Shown here in pieces: positions 48,641 to 57,935 of a DNA stretch of 64,000 nucleotides. Location: the NCBI GenBank assembly GCA_045537915.1, contig JAZSQK010000011.1:62001-126000 (forward strand), read 5' to 3'. Under the pieces are notes generated by a model that was given only the letters and a program-made list of their open reading frames with translations, ran no database searches and had not been told where the DNA came from. Origin of the DNA: SFWF01 sp045537915. GTDB lineage: Bacteria; Bacillota; Clostridia; Oscillospirales; Acutalibacteraceae. The position numbers and the translations under genes are program-made. Position 1 is the first letter of the stretch. Each line of letters begins with the position of its first letter.

Positions 48641-50464
48641 TTATATCTCACTCTCAATTATTTCGATGATTGAAGCCAAATCAAGATGGTTTAATTTAAG
48701 GGCCGCTTTTACCGACATACCCTTAATAAACTCCTCTTCTATTGCCGTTATGCGACAGGGTCTGCCAAGTCTTGCCGCAATATGCTCCGACACCGAGCCG
48801 TTTTTTATTCCTTCCTCAAAGAAAAGAAGCTTTTTATATTGGCTTAAGGTATCGATGAGTTTTTCACTTATCGGGAATATTTTGTTGAGCTTAATAAAGT
48901 CAACCTTTATACCCTTTGAATTAAACGCAGACTGCGCCTTTAGCATATCTGAGGAAAGTCTGCCGTATGAAACAACCGCTATTTTACCCTCATTTTTAAA
49001 AACTGTAAAATCGGCTTTAGAAAAATCGAAGCTTATTTCCTCTTTGCCTCTCGGATAGCGTATTGCGATCATCTTGTCGCTATCGGCAGATGTCCTTATA
49101 AGTCCCTCAAGTTCTTTATAGCTTGCGGGAGAATAAATTGTCATTCCCGGTATGGAAGTAAGAAAGGCAACATCAAAAACGCCCTGATGGGTTTCCCCGT
49201 CCTCCCCTACTATTCCTGATCTGTCAACAAGAAAGCGCACAGGAAGCCCTTCTATTGCGGTATCGTGTATTATTTCATCATACGCCCTTTGTAAAAAGGT
49301 GCTGTAAACCGCAAAATACGGCTTCATACCGCCCTTTGCCAGACCTGCGGCAAAGGTTGTGGCATACTCCTCGGCAATGCCGACATCAAAAAATCGTTCG
49401 GGATAGCGCTCTGAAAATTCCGAAAGTCCCGTTGAGCTGCCCATTGCCGCCGTAATTGCGCATATTTTACCGTCCTTTTCGGCAAGCTCGCAAAGGGTTT
49501 TGCCGCATATCTGCGAAAAATCAGTATTTGCCTTTATAACGCCATTATTTATATCAAATGCCGAAACGCCGTGATAGTCAGACGGCTCGTTCTCGGCGAG
49601 GGCAAAGCCCTTTCCCTTAACCGTCATTGTGTGTACAATACAGGGCTTATCCAGACTTTTTGCTATCTGCAAAACATTCTCAAGCTCTTCTAAATCGTGA
49701 CCGTCAACAGGACCTAAATATTTAAAGCCCAGTCCCTCAAACAAGCTGTCACGATAGATAACATTTTTAAGTGCTCTTTTAAGCTTTGAAGCAAAACTGT
49801 AGAGTCCCCGTCCTATAAGGGGTATTTTTCTCAAAGCCCTTTGGGTTAACCCCTTGAATACATAATATCCGGGTTTTGTTCTTATCTTACTTAAATGGGC
49901 TGATACCGAGCCTACATTGCCCGATATTGACATTTTGTTATCATTGAGAACTACAATAAAATTTTTTGAACTTGCGCCTATATTATTAAGCGCTTCGAGC
50001 GCAAGTCCGCCTGTCATAGCGCCGTCCCCGATTACCGCAACGCCAAAGCAATCCTTGCCCTGCAGTTTTTTGGCATTGTAAATACCGTAGGCCGCCGCAA
50101 GTGAATTACTGGCGTGGCCTGTTACAAAGGGATCGTGTTCACTTTCATCGGGACGCATAAAACCCGACAAGCCGCCTTCGGTACGAATAGTACGAAAACG
50201 GTCGTAACGTCCGGTCAGCATTTTATGGGGATAGCACTGGTGCCCTACGTCGAAAATAATGGGGTCCTCCGGTGAGGAGAAAACCCTGTGCAGAGCGACT
50301 GTCAGTTCTACGATACCGAGATTTGATGCCAGATGCCCTCCGTTTTGAGAAACGGTATTGATAAGTTCCTCCCGTATCTCCTCACAAAGAAGCTCTGCCT
50401 CTTTATTATTAAGTTTTTTAAGCTCCTCGGGACTGTTTATCTTTCCTAAATATTTAAAATCCAA
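48641..50464 (-). CDS. dxs: 1-deoxy-D-xylulose-5-phosphate synthase
   Basis: A 607-residue thiamine-diphosphate enzyme that joins pyruvate and glyceraldehyde-3-phosphate at the start of the MEP isoprenoid pathway. Landmarks are NGGHLASNLGIVELTVALH, FDVGHQCYPHKMLTGR, the ThDP motif GDGAMTGGLALEALNNIG and FLVDRSGIVGEDGETHQGVF. I choose the TTG at 50464, which has AAGGAAAG upstream; a TTG at 50488 gives eight more residues. ispA directly precedes it, so the operon couples two isoprenoid steps. Confidence 0.95.
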   Translation of the reverse strand: MDFKYLGKINSPEELKKLNNKEAELLCEEIREELINTVSQNGGHLASNLGIVELTVALHRVFSSPEDPIIFDVGHQCYPHKMLTGRYDRFRTIRTEGGLSGFMRPDESEHDPFVTGHASNSLAAAYGIYNAKKLQGKDCFGVAVIGDGAMTGGLALEALNNIGASSKNFIVVLNDNKMSISGNVGSVSAHLSKIRTKPGYYVFKGLTQRALRKIPLIGRGLYSFASKLKRALKNVIYRDSLFEGLGFKYLGPVDGHDLEELENVLQIAKSLDKPCIVHTMTVKGKGFALAENEPSDYHGVSAFDINNGVIKANTDFSQICGKTLCELAEKDGKICAITAAMGSSTGLSEFSERYPERFFDVGIAEEYATTFAAGLAKGGMKPYFAVYSTFLQRAYDEIIHDTAIEGLPVRFLVDRSGIVGEDGETHQGVFDVAFLTSIPGMTIYSPASYKELEGLIRTSADSDKMIAIRYPRGKEEISFDFSKADFTVFKNEGKIAVVSYGRLSSDMLKAQSAFNSKGIKVDFIKLNKIFPISEKLIDTLSQYKKLLFFEEGIKNGSVSEHIAARLGRPCRITAIEEEFIKGMSVKAALKLNHLDLASIIEIIESEI

Positions 50465-50528
50465 AATATCAACTTTCCTTAACTGCAAACGCTACTAGCG
50501 TAAGCCTGATTTTAAAGCTAGATCTTAA

Positions 50529-51410
50529 CTAATAATCTCTGGTGCAAAGGTAATCGGCAAGTTCCTCTAAATCCTTTGCATCTTGTCCGAAAATACTAAG
50601 GGCGGATTTTGCCCTTTTGGTAAGTAATTTAACCTCGGCTTTACACCTTTCTATACCCAGAAGAGAAACAAAAGTAGATTTCTCATTATCGGTGTCACTG
50701 TGAAGCGGTTTGCCAAGTTTTTTCTCATCGCCTGTTATATCGAGAATATCGTCCATTATCTGAAAGGCTACTCCGACATTCTCGGCATACTCCTCTGCAG
50801 CCCTGAGCTGTTGGTCATCTGCTCCTGCCAGTGTACAGCCTATAAGACACGAAGCCTTTAAAAGAGCTCCTGTCTTAAGTGAGCAGATAAGCCTGACGGT
50901 TTCGATATCAATATCCTTCTTGCTTTCGCTTTCCAAATCGACCGTCTGTCCGCCTATCATTCCGTCAATTCCTGCATAATAAGCTAAAAGTCTTATTGCC
51001 TTAACTACACGCTCGGCAGGTATTCCCTCGGTATTTGCCGCAATTTCAAAAGCATAGGTTAAAAGGGCGTCTCCCGCAAGAAGAGCGTTGGCTTCGCCAA
51101 ACTTCTTGTGACAGGAGGGCCTTCCTCTTCTCATATCATCATCATCCATACAGGGAAGGTCGTCGTGGATAAGGGAATAGGTATGAATACACTCTATCGC
51201 AAGCTCAAAGTTTTGCGCCGCATCTTTCTTGCCACCGCAAAGGGTGTAAAATTGCTCCACAAGAAAGGGCCTAAGTCTTTTTCCGCCGTCTGACAGACTG
51301 TATTTCATAGCCTCAGCCACAATTTCATACTCTTTTCTGTTCTTTTCAAAGATACGGCTTATCTTATCCTCGAAAGAGGCTGCAAAGGCCTTAATCTTTT
51401 CCTCTATCAT
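50529..51410 (-). CDS. ispA: polyprenyl synthetase (farnesyl-diphosphate synthase type)
   Basis: A 293-residue trans-prenyltransferase. The first Asp-rich motif is DDLPCMDDDDMRRGRPSCH, the second is FQIMDDILDITGDEKKLGK, and GGKRLRPFLVEQF is the IPP-binding region. The length and the insert in the first Asp motif (DDxxxxD) indicate a farnesyl-type enzyme. Its ATG overlaps the xseB stop (ATGA), a coupling junction. Confidence 0.95.
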   Translation of the reverse strand: MIEEKIKAFAASFEDKISRIFEKNRKEYEIVAEAMKYSLSDGGKRLRPFLVEQFYTLCGGKKDAAQNFELAIECIHTYSLIHDDLPCMDDDDMRRGRPSCHKKFGEANALLAGDALLTYAFEIAANTEGIPAERVVKAIRLLAYYAGIDGMIGGQTVDLESESKKDIDIETVRLICSLKTGALLKASCLIGCTLAGADDQQLRAAEEYAENVGVAFQIMDDILDITGDEKKLGKPLHSDTDNEKSTFVSLLGIERCKAEVKLLTKRAKSALSIFGQDAKDLEELADYLCTRDY

Positions 51411-51610
51411 CCGATATCCTCCGCTTTGCCCTCTAATATCTCAATCTTGTGCTTTGCCTTTTCAAGCACCTCGTTACAGTATTTTGAAAGCTTGATTCCC
51501 TCTTCAAAAAGGGCTATTGATTCGTCGAGAGATACTTCACTGTTTTCGAGCCTTTCGGCAATCTGTTCAAGTTTAGTATACGCTTCTTCAAAGCTTATAT
51601 TTTTATCCAT
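51407..51610 (-). CDS. xseB: exodeoxyribonuclease VII small subunit
   Basis: A 67-residue subunit. It has the family pattern SFEEAYTKLEQIAERLENSE, VSLDESIALFEEGIKLSKYC and LEKAKHKIEIL. Exonuclease VII degrades single-stranded DNA from both ends; the small subunits form a helical bundle on XseA. It starts 2 bases after the xseA stop and overlaps ispA by 4 bases. Confidence 0.95.
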   Translation of the reverse strand: MDKNISFEEAYTKLEQIAERLENSEVSLDESIALFEEGIKLSKYCNEVLEKAKHKIEILEGKAEDIG

Positions 51611-51612
51611 TG

Positions 51613-52821
51613 TTATTCTCCTTTAATATCGGTTACGGTACACTCGGCACTTCCGTCGACAAATCTTAAATGTAAACTGTCACCAACCGTAACATCTTGG
51701 ACGCTTTTTAGGGGCACACCCTCTTTGTCTGCCGCAAGATATCCTCTTGCCATTGTTTTAAGGGGGCTTAATGAATCCAATTTTGCCGCCGTATAAACAA
51801 AGGCCTTTTCCTTTTGTGAAAGACTTTTTTCAAAGGAATTCTGTAGCCTCGTTTTCAGTTTTTGTATCATATCCGCACGGCTATCGGTCAGAAATTCTGT
51901 CGGCCTTTTAAACTGAACGGAAGCATTTATCGCCGAAAGCCTTGCATCACAAAGCGAAACTATTGCCCTTGTTCTCATTTTAAAAAGATTCTCATACCCC
52001 GCAACCGACCCCTTTATCTCCTCAATATCAGGAACGGCAAGTTCTGCCGCCGCAGAGGGTGTCGGAGCTCTCATATCAGCCACAAAGTCACAGATTGTAA
52101 AGTCGGTTTCGTGACCCACCGCAGATATAACGGGTATAGGACAATCGGCAATTTTTCTGGCCAGTTTCTCATCATTAAAGCACCAAAGGTCCTCTATTGA
52201 GCCGCCGCCTCTGCCGATTATAATAACATCGGCACCTGCCTTTTTTATTACCTCATCAAGAGCGCCAATAAGGCTTTTTGGCGCCTCTGCTCCCTGAACC
52301 AGAGCGGGACAAAGCACAACCCTTGACAGCGGCCATCTGCGTGAAAGGACATTGAAAATATCCCTTACTGCAGCGCCTGTATCGGAGGTTATAACGGCTA
52401 CGGTGTTTGGGAATTTTGGAAGACTTTTCTTTCTGCTCTGCTCAAAAAGTCCTTCGGCATCAAGCTTTGATTTTATCTTTTCTAGGGCTGCCATCAGGTC
52501 GCCCTCGCCGTCAGGAATTATATCCTCTGCATAAAGCTGATAGGCTCCGTCACGTTCAAAAACCGAAACTCTGCCCGAGCAAACCACCTTCATCCCGTCC
52601 TTAAGCTCACACTTAAGCCTTTGTGCATTTGATCTGAACATAACGCACTTGATAGCAGAATTGGTGTCCTTCAGTGTAAAGTAGATATGTCCGCTCGAAT
52701 AGTGCAGTTTATAATTTGATATTTCGCCGCTTACCCTGACAAAAGCCAGACGGTCGTCCGACTCGATAAGAGAGCGTATGTAAAGGTTCAGCTGACTGAC
52801 GGTTATCTGTGTCGGCGTCAT
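51613..52821 (-). CDS. xseA: exodeoxyribonuclease VII large subunit
   Basis: A 402-residue catalytic subunit. The N-terminal OB fold carries VSGEISNYKLHYSSGHIYFT; the central part carries VAVITSDTGAAVRDIFNVLSR, VIIIGRGGGSIEDLWCFNDE and ISAVGHETDFTICDFVADMRAPTPSAAAEL. A coiled-coil C-terminus follows. Its ATG overlaps the nusB stop by one base. Confidence 0.96.
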   Translation of the reverse strand: MTPTQITVSQLNLYIRSLIESDDRLAFVRVSGEISNYKLHYSSGHIYFTLKDTNSAIKCVMFRSNAQRLKCELKDGMKVVCSGRVSVFERDGAYQLYAEDIIPDGEGDLMAALEKIKSKLDAEGLFEQSRKKSLPKFPNTVAVITSDTGAAVRDIFNVLSRRWPLSRVVLCPALVQGAEAPKSLIGALDEVIKKAGADVIIIGRGGGSIEDLWCFNDEKLARKIADCPIPVISAVGHETDFTICDFVADMRAPTPSAAAELAVPDIEEIKGSVAGYENLFKMRTRAIVSLCDARLSAINASVQFKRPTEFLTDSRADMIQKLKTRLQNSFEKSLSQKEKAFVYTAAKLDSLSPLKTMARGYLAADKEGVPLKSVQDVTVGDSLHLRFVDGSAECTVTDIKGE

Positions 52822-53216
52822 CAGTCTTTTTCTCTCAGATAAGAACCGAGGATTCCGTTAACAAATGCCGCATCGTCCTGTGTTGCATATTTTTTCACAA
52901 GCTCGACAGCCTCATTTACCGATGCCGCTTCGGGAATATCGTCAAAATACATTATCTCTGTAAGAGCCAGTCTTAATGCAGAGATCGCAACCCTCGAGAT
53001 TCTCTGAAGGCTCCAGCCCTTTGCATATTTTGAAACGGTTTCATTCAGAACTTCAATATTTTCAAGAGCAGTTTCTACCGCTCTTGCGCAATACTCATCT
53101 TCGCAGTATGCACCGTTTTCCTTTTCTACCTCTAAAAGCTCATCTAGGCTTTCGTTTTTAAAGGTATTTTGAAACAGCAGCACAAATGCCTGTTCTCTTG
53201 CTTCTTTTCTTGTCAT
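52821..53216 (-). CDS. nusB: transcription antitermination factor NusB
   Basis: A 131-residue helical protein that joins NusE at boxA RNA and aids rRNA transcription. The start is the ATG at 53216 (MTRKEAREQAFVLLFQ) with GAGAGGTG upstream; an in-frame extension to 53273 has no ribosome site. The C-terminal pattern EIMYFDDIPEAASVNEAVEL and FVNGILGSYLR is typical. It is the first gene of the operon running down to tyrS. Confidence 0.95.
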   Translation of the reverse strand: MTRKEAREQAFVLLFQNTFKNESLDELLEVEKENGAYCEDEYCARAVETALENIEVLNETVSKYAKGWSLQRISRVAISALRLALTEIMYFDDIPEAASVNEAVELVKKYATQDDAAFVNGILGSYLREKD

Positions 53217-53318
53217 AAGGCACCTCTCGTAAGGATATATATACACAGTATATAATATAATATTTTTATGCATATTTCAAGGATAATATGCATAAAATAG
53301 CATCATTTCATTTTTTTG

Positions 53319-53347
53319 TTGTAAAATGCCGAATCTTCTGTTATAAT
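53319..53347 (+). promoter_or_regulatory. promoter of the DivIVA-like gene
   Basis: TTGTAA (53319-53324), 17 bases, TATAAT (53342-53347). Confidence 0.6.
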
Positions 53348-53376
53348 GATTTAACTGAATGTATCGGAGGTGCGTT

Positions 53377-53943
53377 ATGGCTGTTGAATTCAGGACAAGT
53401 TTTTTAGGCTTCAACCGTGATGATGTATTTGAATATGTGCATAAAAAGGATGCCGAAATGAAAATATTGTCGGCTTCTCTTAATGAAAAGATAACCGCTT
53501 TAAACGAGGAGCTTTCTAGTCTGAAGAACGATTTTAACGAGGCTCTTAAAAATAATGTTGAACTCTCTTCAGAAAACAGCCGCCTTTCAGAAGAACTTAA
53601 TGCTTTTAGGGAAAAGGCAGAAGAAATAGAATCCTTAAGCCGAAAGATAGGCAGACTTTATATGGTTTCGAAATCAAGCGCAAAGTCGATTGTAGACCGA
53701 GCCGAAGAAAATGCTGATATCATAAACGAGCAAACACGTCTTCGTCTTTCAAATATTGAACAGACCGAGGATTCTCTGCGTGATATTACAAAGCAGATAG
53801 TTTCGGCTTCGCAGAAATTTGTAGACGACTTAAACTCGCTCGACTCTTCCCTCGCAAAAGCAAAGGCTGTAGTCAGCGGAAAAGAGTCTGAAAGGGTAAA
53901 AATCAGCGAAGACTTTGCTGAAATCTATGAAAAGTTAAGCTAA
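53377..53943 (+). CDS. DivIVA-like coiled-coil protein
   Basis: A 188-residue cytoplasmic protein. The first 20 residues (FRTSFLGFNRDDVFEYVHKK) resemble the membrane-binding, cell-pole-targeting start of DivIVA and GpsB. Almost everything after about residue 25 is coiled coil (NEKITALNEELSSLKNDFNE; SENSRLSEELNAFREKAEEI), with a second helical part to the end. CGGAGG at 53365-53370 fixes the ATG at 53377. A role in division-site or pole organisation is plausible but unproven. It is monocistronic, with its own promoter and terminator. Confidence 0.7.
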   Translation: MAVEFRTSFLGFNRDDVFEYVHKKDAEMKILSASLNEKITALNEELSSLKNDFNEALKNNVELSSENSRLSEELNAFREKAEEIESLSRKIGRLYMVSKSSAKSIVDRAEENADIINEQTRLRLSNIEQTEDSLRDITKQIVSASQKFVDDLNSLDSSLAKAKAVVSGKESERVKISEDFAEIYEKLS

Positions 53944-53956
53944 TAATACAAATAAC

Positions 53957-53986
53957 AAACGGCAGATATTTCGGTATCTGCCGTTT
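53957..53986. terminator. bidirectional terminator
   Basis: AAACGGCAGATA (53957-53968) pairs with TATCTGCCGTTT (53975-53986), between the DivIVA-like gene and the converging YfhO gene. Confidence 0.88.
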
Positions 53987-53995
53987 TGCTTTTCA

Positions 53996-56497
53996 TTATT
54001 CGGTTTCTATGTCTTGGGTATCAGATTCCTCTTCATTCTCATACAGCTCTTCTATCTGCTGATCTTGCCAAAGCTGGAGTAGCTCATCTCCCTCAGGGAA
54101 GCAGTCGGTCGGTTTTTTCTCCCTTATAAAAAGAAGAACATATGCCACCAGAATAACGACCGATATTGCCGAAATTATAAGTCCTGTATCGAGCCCCGGT
54201 GTTTCGTACCTGAATTCGATATTGCTTATACCTTCTCCTACCGCTACAGCCATAAAGCCGACATTTACCTTTTCTATCTCTGCCTTTTGGCCGTTAACAT
54301 AGGCGGTCCAACCCTCTTCATAGGGAATTGAGAAAAAGACCAGAGTTCCCTCATTCCTTTCGACTGTCGCACTAAAGCTGTTTTTACCTGTTTCAAAGAG
54401 GGTTGCGGCAGTGGCTCTTAACTCCTCGCAATCACGTTCCATTTCGTCGTCGGAAAAATATAAATACCTGTCATTTTTTTCATACTTTTCATCAAGGCTT
54501 TTAAACATATGTCGGTATTTTTCAATCTGTTCATCACTGAGCAGTATCGCTTTAAGGAGCATTTTTGCCTTGTTTGCATCCGAATAGTCCTTTATTTCCT
54601 CATAACTTACAAATGTGTCGTAGGAAAATCCGTAGGGTATATAGTTTTTATTTTCATATATCTTAAAGCCAACATCTTCTCCTATAAGCTCGTATCCGAC
54701 CATTTTATTTTTTTCGGTTTCGGGGTTTGTAAAGCCTTCCCCATCTGCTCTTTGAAGCAGATATTTTACCGAAAGCAGAGGTCTTATGGGGTAAGAATCG
54801 GTGGTAGGTCTACTCGCCACACCTCTCTCCTCCCCGACAAATTCATAGAACTCGGTAACCGAGGAGGGTACTATAGAATGGAAGCAGTTTATGCTCGAGT
54901 ATCCTAAAAACATTGCCGTATTATCTACTCCCGAATAAACGTCAATTCGGTAATTATCCCTATCCTCTTCAAGCTGTATATCATTTTCTATAAGGTTATC
55001 TATCATCTCGGTATTGCTGTAGGAATGGCTCTTTCCCGAAGATATAAAGAAGTTTGCGTAGCCTATTGAGAATACTGCGACAAGAATAAGGGCGGTCTGC
55101 AAAAACCTGTTAAGGTTCTTCTTCCTTTGCCTTAAAGCAAAGCCCAATGCAACAAGGGCTCCGATTGCGATAGCACAGGTTACGATAAACCTGACCACAT
55201 ACATCTGGTTTTCGGGATCGGTAAACAGGCCGATTACAAGCTCTGCGTCCTCATTATCGGCATCAAACTGCGGGAAAAGACCTATAACCGCTGTTATAAG
55301 CAGGGTTATACCCGACACCCTTAAAAATGCCTTTTTCCATTCTATTCGGCTATCCTCCACCGCCATAACGGTAGCAAGACACATCATAAGTATCGGCATA
55401 TAAAACCATCTGGCATAATAGGCATCGTTAAAGGCGTAAAAAGCAGAATTAAGCACAGGTACAAAGGCCATTACCGCACAGGTAACAATTACCCTCTTGA
55501 GCCAACTCTTCTCTTTTGCGCCGCAATAAGCAAAAACGCCGACCATACTGAATACAGGCATCCATGCGCCAAGCGACGACCACTTGACATCTGCCTTGGG
55601 GAACATAACGGGACGTGCGGGAAGATCGGGCGGGAAGAAAAATATTTCAATGATGTTAGCATAAATGCTTTCCTTACCGTAGAGTAAAGAATTCCAGCCG
55701 AGAGTAATATTATCTACCCTTGAGGAATCCGAGATAGCAAGGTATGACGGCAAAAGCATAAATGCCGCAAGGCCTATACCAAGCACCACCTCAAATACCG
55801 TCCAGAGTATTAGACTCCAATGAGGTCTTACTGCCTTCGATATCAGTCTTACGAACATATATATAACACCGAAAACCATCATTCCGACAAAGAAGAAATA
55901 GTTTGTAACGGCGCATATACAGACCATAAGCGCAAAAAATCCACGGCGTCTTTCGGTTATAAGATACTCAAAAGACAAAAGTAAAAGCGGGAAAAATATA
56001 AGCGGCTCGTGGAAATGATTGAAGAAGATATTATATACAGAAAAGCCCGAAAAGGCATAAAGCATTCCTCCAAGCTGTGCGCTCAAAGGATTTTTTGTAA
56101 ATCTCGAAATGTAAAGGTGGGCAGTAAGGGCTGCACAACCGAATTTCAGGATAAGGAGGGGTCCTAAAAGATAAGGAACAAATGAATTCGGGAATGGTAT
56201 TGTCAGCCAGAAAAACGGACTTCCGAGCAGATAGAAGGAATATGAGCCTATAAAATTTGCTCCGAGGTCGGTCGTAAAACTCCAGCCCATCTCCCCGTTT
56301 CGAACGGCATCGTGCGCCAACTGGTAGAAAGGTATCTGCTGAACATTAAAATCCCCAAAGAAAAGAAAATATCCGTCGTCCATTATCATATAGGGAATAA
56401 AGCAACAGGCCGCACAAAGCACCGCCGTCAAAAAGGTATTGAAAGGAGCCCATCTGTCGTTTGGAAAAAGACTCTGTTTCCTCTGCGAAAAGGTCAT
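53996..56497 (-). CDS. YfhO-family multi-pass membrane protein
   Basis: An 833-residue protein with roughly a dozen membrane helices in the first 480 residues, a large extracytoplasmic part (about 490-780) and one C-terminal helix (LIISAISVVILVAYVLLFIR). The N-terminal DGYFLFFGDFNVQQIPFYQL and the later YEEGWTAYVNGQKAEIEKVN are the marks of YfhO proteins. These adopt a GT-C-like fold and in Bacillus and Listeria help glycosylate lipoteichoic acid. It probably transfers sugars from a lipid carrier to a cell-wall polymer. GGCGGTGA precedes the ATG. Confidence 0.88.
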   Translation of the reverse strand: MTFSQRKQSLFPNDRWAPFNTFLTAVLCAACCFIPYMIMDDGYFLFFGDFNVQQIPFYQLAHDAVRNGEMGWSFTTDLGANFIGSYSFYLLGSPFFWLTIPFPNSFVPYLLGPLLILKFGCAALTAHLYISRFTKNPLSAQLGGMLYAFSGFSVYNIFFNHFHEPLIFFPLLLLSFEYLITERRRGFFALMVCICAVTNYFFFVGMMVFGVIYMFVRLISKAVRPHWSLILWTVFEVVLGIGLAAFMLLPSYLAISDSSRVDNITLGWNSLLYGKESIYANIIEIFFFPPDLPARPVMFPKADVKWSSLGAWMPVFSMVGVFAYCGAKEKSWLKRVIVTCAVMAFVPVLNSAFYAFNDAYYARWFYMPILMMCLATVMAVEDSRIEWKKAFLRVSGITLLITAVIGLFPQFDADNEDAELVIGLFTDPENQMYVVRFIVTCAIAIGALVALGFALRQRKKNLNRFLQTALILVAVFSIGYANFFISSGKSHSYSNTEMIDNLIENDIQLEEDRDNYRIDVYSGVDNTAMFLGYSSINCFHSIVPSSVTEFYEFVGEERGVASRPTTDSYPIRPLLSVKYLLQRADGEGFTNPETEKNKMVGYELIGEDVGFKIYENKNYIPYGFSYDTFVSYEEIKDYSDANKAKMLLKAILLSDEQIEKYRHMFKSLDEKYEKNDRYLYFSDDEMERDCEELRATAATLFETGKNSFSATVERNEGTLVFFSIPYEEGWTAYVNGQKAEIEKVNVGFMAVAVGEGISNIEFRYETPGLDTGLIISAISVVILVAYVLLFIREKKPTDCFPEGDELLQLWQDQQIEELYENEEESDTQDIETE

Positions 56498-56531
56498 AGC
56501 TTCACCGCCCTCTTGTCCAATAAATTTCTAT

Positions 56532-56565
56532 TTGCTATTATAGCATTTAATGGTATAATAGTCAA
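56532..56565. promoter_or_regulatory. overlapping divergent promoters (YfhO and yfbR)
   Basis: Minus strand: TTGACT (56565-56560), 17 bases, TATAAT (56542-56537). Plus strand: TTGCTA (56532-56537), 16 bases, TATAAT (56554-56559). The two occupy the same 34 bases, so only one polymerase can bind at a time. Confidence 0.6.
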
Positions 56566-56592
56566 TGGAGAGCAAGGAAAGGAGTCCCTTTT

Positions 56593-57177
56593 ATGAAAAG
56601 CCATTTTTATGCCATACTATCCCGTATGAAAAGCATTAAGCGTTGGGGTCTTATGCGCAACACAAGGGAAGAAAATTTAAGCGAACATTCTTTAGAGGTT
56701 GCCTTTATAGCCCACGCACTTGCGATTATCAACAACAAAAGACTTGGCGGTAATATAAATCCCGAAAAAGCGGCTGTAGCCGCTATGTTTCACGATACTT
56801 CGGAGATAATTACAGGCGATCTCCCCACCCCCATAAAGTATCATAACCCCGAAATCAAATCGGCATATAAGCACATAGAGGCGATTGCCACAGAAGAGCT
56901 TATCGATATGCTGCCCGAAGATTTCAGAGGAGAATTTGCCTCTATCTATGAGCCGGATGAAAGTATCGAGCGGATTGTTAAGGCTGCTGATAAAATTTCC
57001 GCTCTTATTAAGTGTATAGAAGAAAAGAATATGTCGAACAAGGAGTTTAAATCGGCCGAAGCTTCAACCAGAGCCGCTCTGAAAGAAATGAAAATGCCCG
57101 AGGTTGAAATATTCTTAGAAGAGTTTATTGACAGCTTTTCACTCACTCTTGATGAGCAACGGCAGAGCGCAAAATGA
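56593..57177 (+). CDS. YfbR-type HD-domain 5'-deoxynucleotidase
   Basis: A 194-residue HD phosphohydrolase. The metal site includes the His in NLSEHSLEVAFIAHAL, HD in AAMFHDTSEIITGDLPTPIK and the Asp in IVKAADKISALIKCIEEKN. YfbR dephosphorylates deoxynucleoside 5'-monophosphates and so helps balance nucleotide pools. AAAGGAG lies ahead of the ATG. It overlaps birA by 4 bases (ATGA). Confidence 0.9.
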   Translation: MKSHFYAILSRMKSIKRWGLMRNTREENLSEHSLEVAFIAHALAIINNKRLGGNINPEKAAVAAMFHDTSEIITGDLPTPIKYHNPEIKSAYKHIEAIATEELIDMLPEDFRGEFASIYEPDESIERIVKAADKISALIKCIEEKNMSNKEFKSAEASTRAALKEMKMPEVEIFLEEFIDSFSLTLDEQRQSAK

Positions 57178-57917
57178 GTTTCGAGAATCTGAAAGTAATA
57201 AACTTTGACAGGGTCAATTCCACCAACACAAAGGCCAGAGAGTATGTTCTGGACGGTGAAAACCTGCCTGCCCTCTTCATAGCAAATGAGCAGAGTGAAG
57301 GCAGAGGCAGACAGGGAAAAAGCTTCTATTCTCCAAAAGATACCGGGCTTTATATGACACTGGCTCTTTCTTTTGATGAGGCCTTAAAAAACAATATTAC
57401 CCTCACCGCAGCAGTTTCGGTTGCCGCAGTACGAAGACTGTCAAAATATACCGAAAAGGTCCTTTCTATAAAATGGGTGAACGATATTCTCGCAGATGGA
57501 AAAAAGGTTGCGGGTATCCTCTGCGAAAGGGTTGCCGAGCCAAAAACTAATCTTGCTAAGGCGATTATTATCGGAATAGGAGTTAATCTTACCACGACGG
57601 TTTTTCCCGACGAAATTACCGCTTTGGCTACAAATTTATCGGAAAACCTGATTGATAAGCAAAGCCTTGCCCTTGATATCTCAAATGAGATTATCTCGGT
57701 CTTGTTTTGCGGCGACACTGACGCTTTGATGGATGAATACAGAAGCCTCAGCGCAGTTATAGACAAGGATATCTGGTACATTAAAAACGGTGTAAAATAT
57801 GATGCCTTTGCAGAAGGCATTGATAGTTTTGGTGGTCTTGAAGTAATACACCCCGACGGCACAAAAGCCACCCTACGAAGCGGACAGATAACCTTAAGAT
57901 TTAAGAAAACCGACTGA
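57174..57917 (+). CDS. birA: biotin--[acetyl-CoA-carboxylase] ligase, monofunctional
   Basis: A 247-residue ligase that attaches biotin to carboxylase carrier proteins. The active-site loop reads EQSEGRGRQGKSFYSPKDTG, followed by LSIKWVNDILADGKKVAGIL and IIGIGVNLTTTVFPDEI. The C-terminal SH3-like domain ends with LRSGQITLRFKK. The N-terminal helix-turn-helix of regulatory BirA proteins is absent, so it cannot act as the biotin operon repressor in the usual way. The stop codon lies inside the terminator stem. Confidence 0.94.
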   Translation: MSFENLKVINFDRVNSTNTKAREYVLDGENLPALFIANEQSEGRGRQGKSFYSPKDTGLYMTLALSFDEALKNNITLTAAVSVAAVRRLSKYTEKVLSIKWVNDILADGKKVAGILCERVAEPKTNLAKAIIIGIGVNLTTTVFPDEITALATNLSENLIDKQSLALDISNEIISVLFCGDTDALMDEYRSLSAVIDKDIWYIKNGVKYDAFAEGIDSFGGLEVIHPDGTKATLRSGQITLRFKKTD

Positions 57918-57931
57918 TAACAGTCGGTTTT
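57906..57931. terminator. bidirectional terminator between birA and rbr
   Basis: AAAACCGACTG (57906-57916) pairs with CAGTCGGTTTT (57921-57931) around ATAA; the birA stop codon overlaps the stem. Confidence 0.9.
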
Positions 57932-57935
57932 CTTT

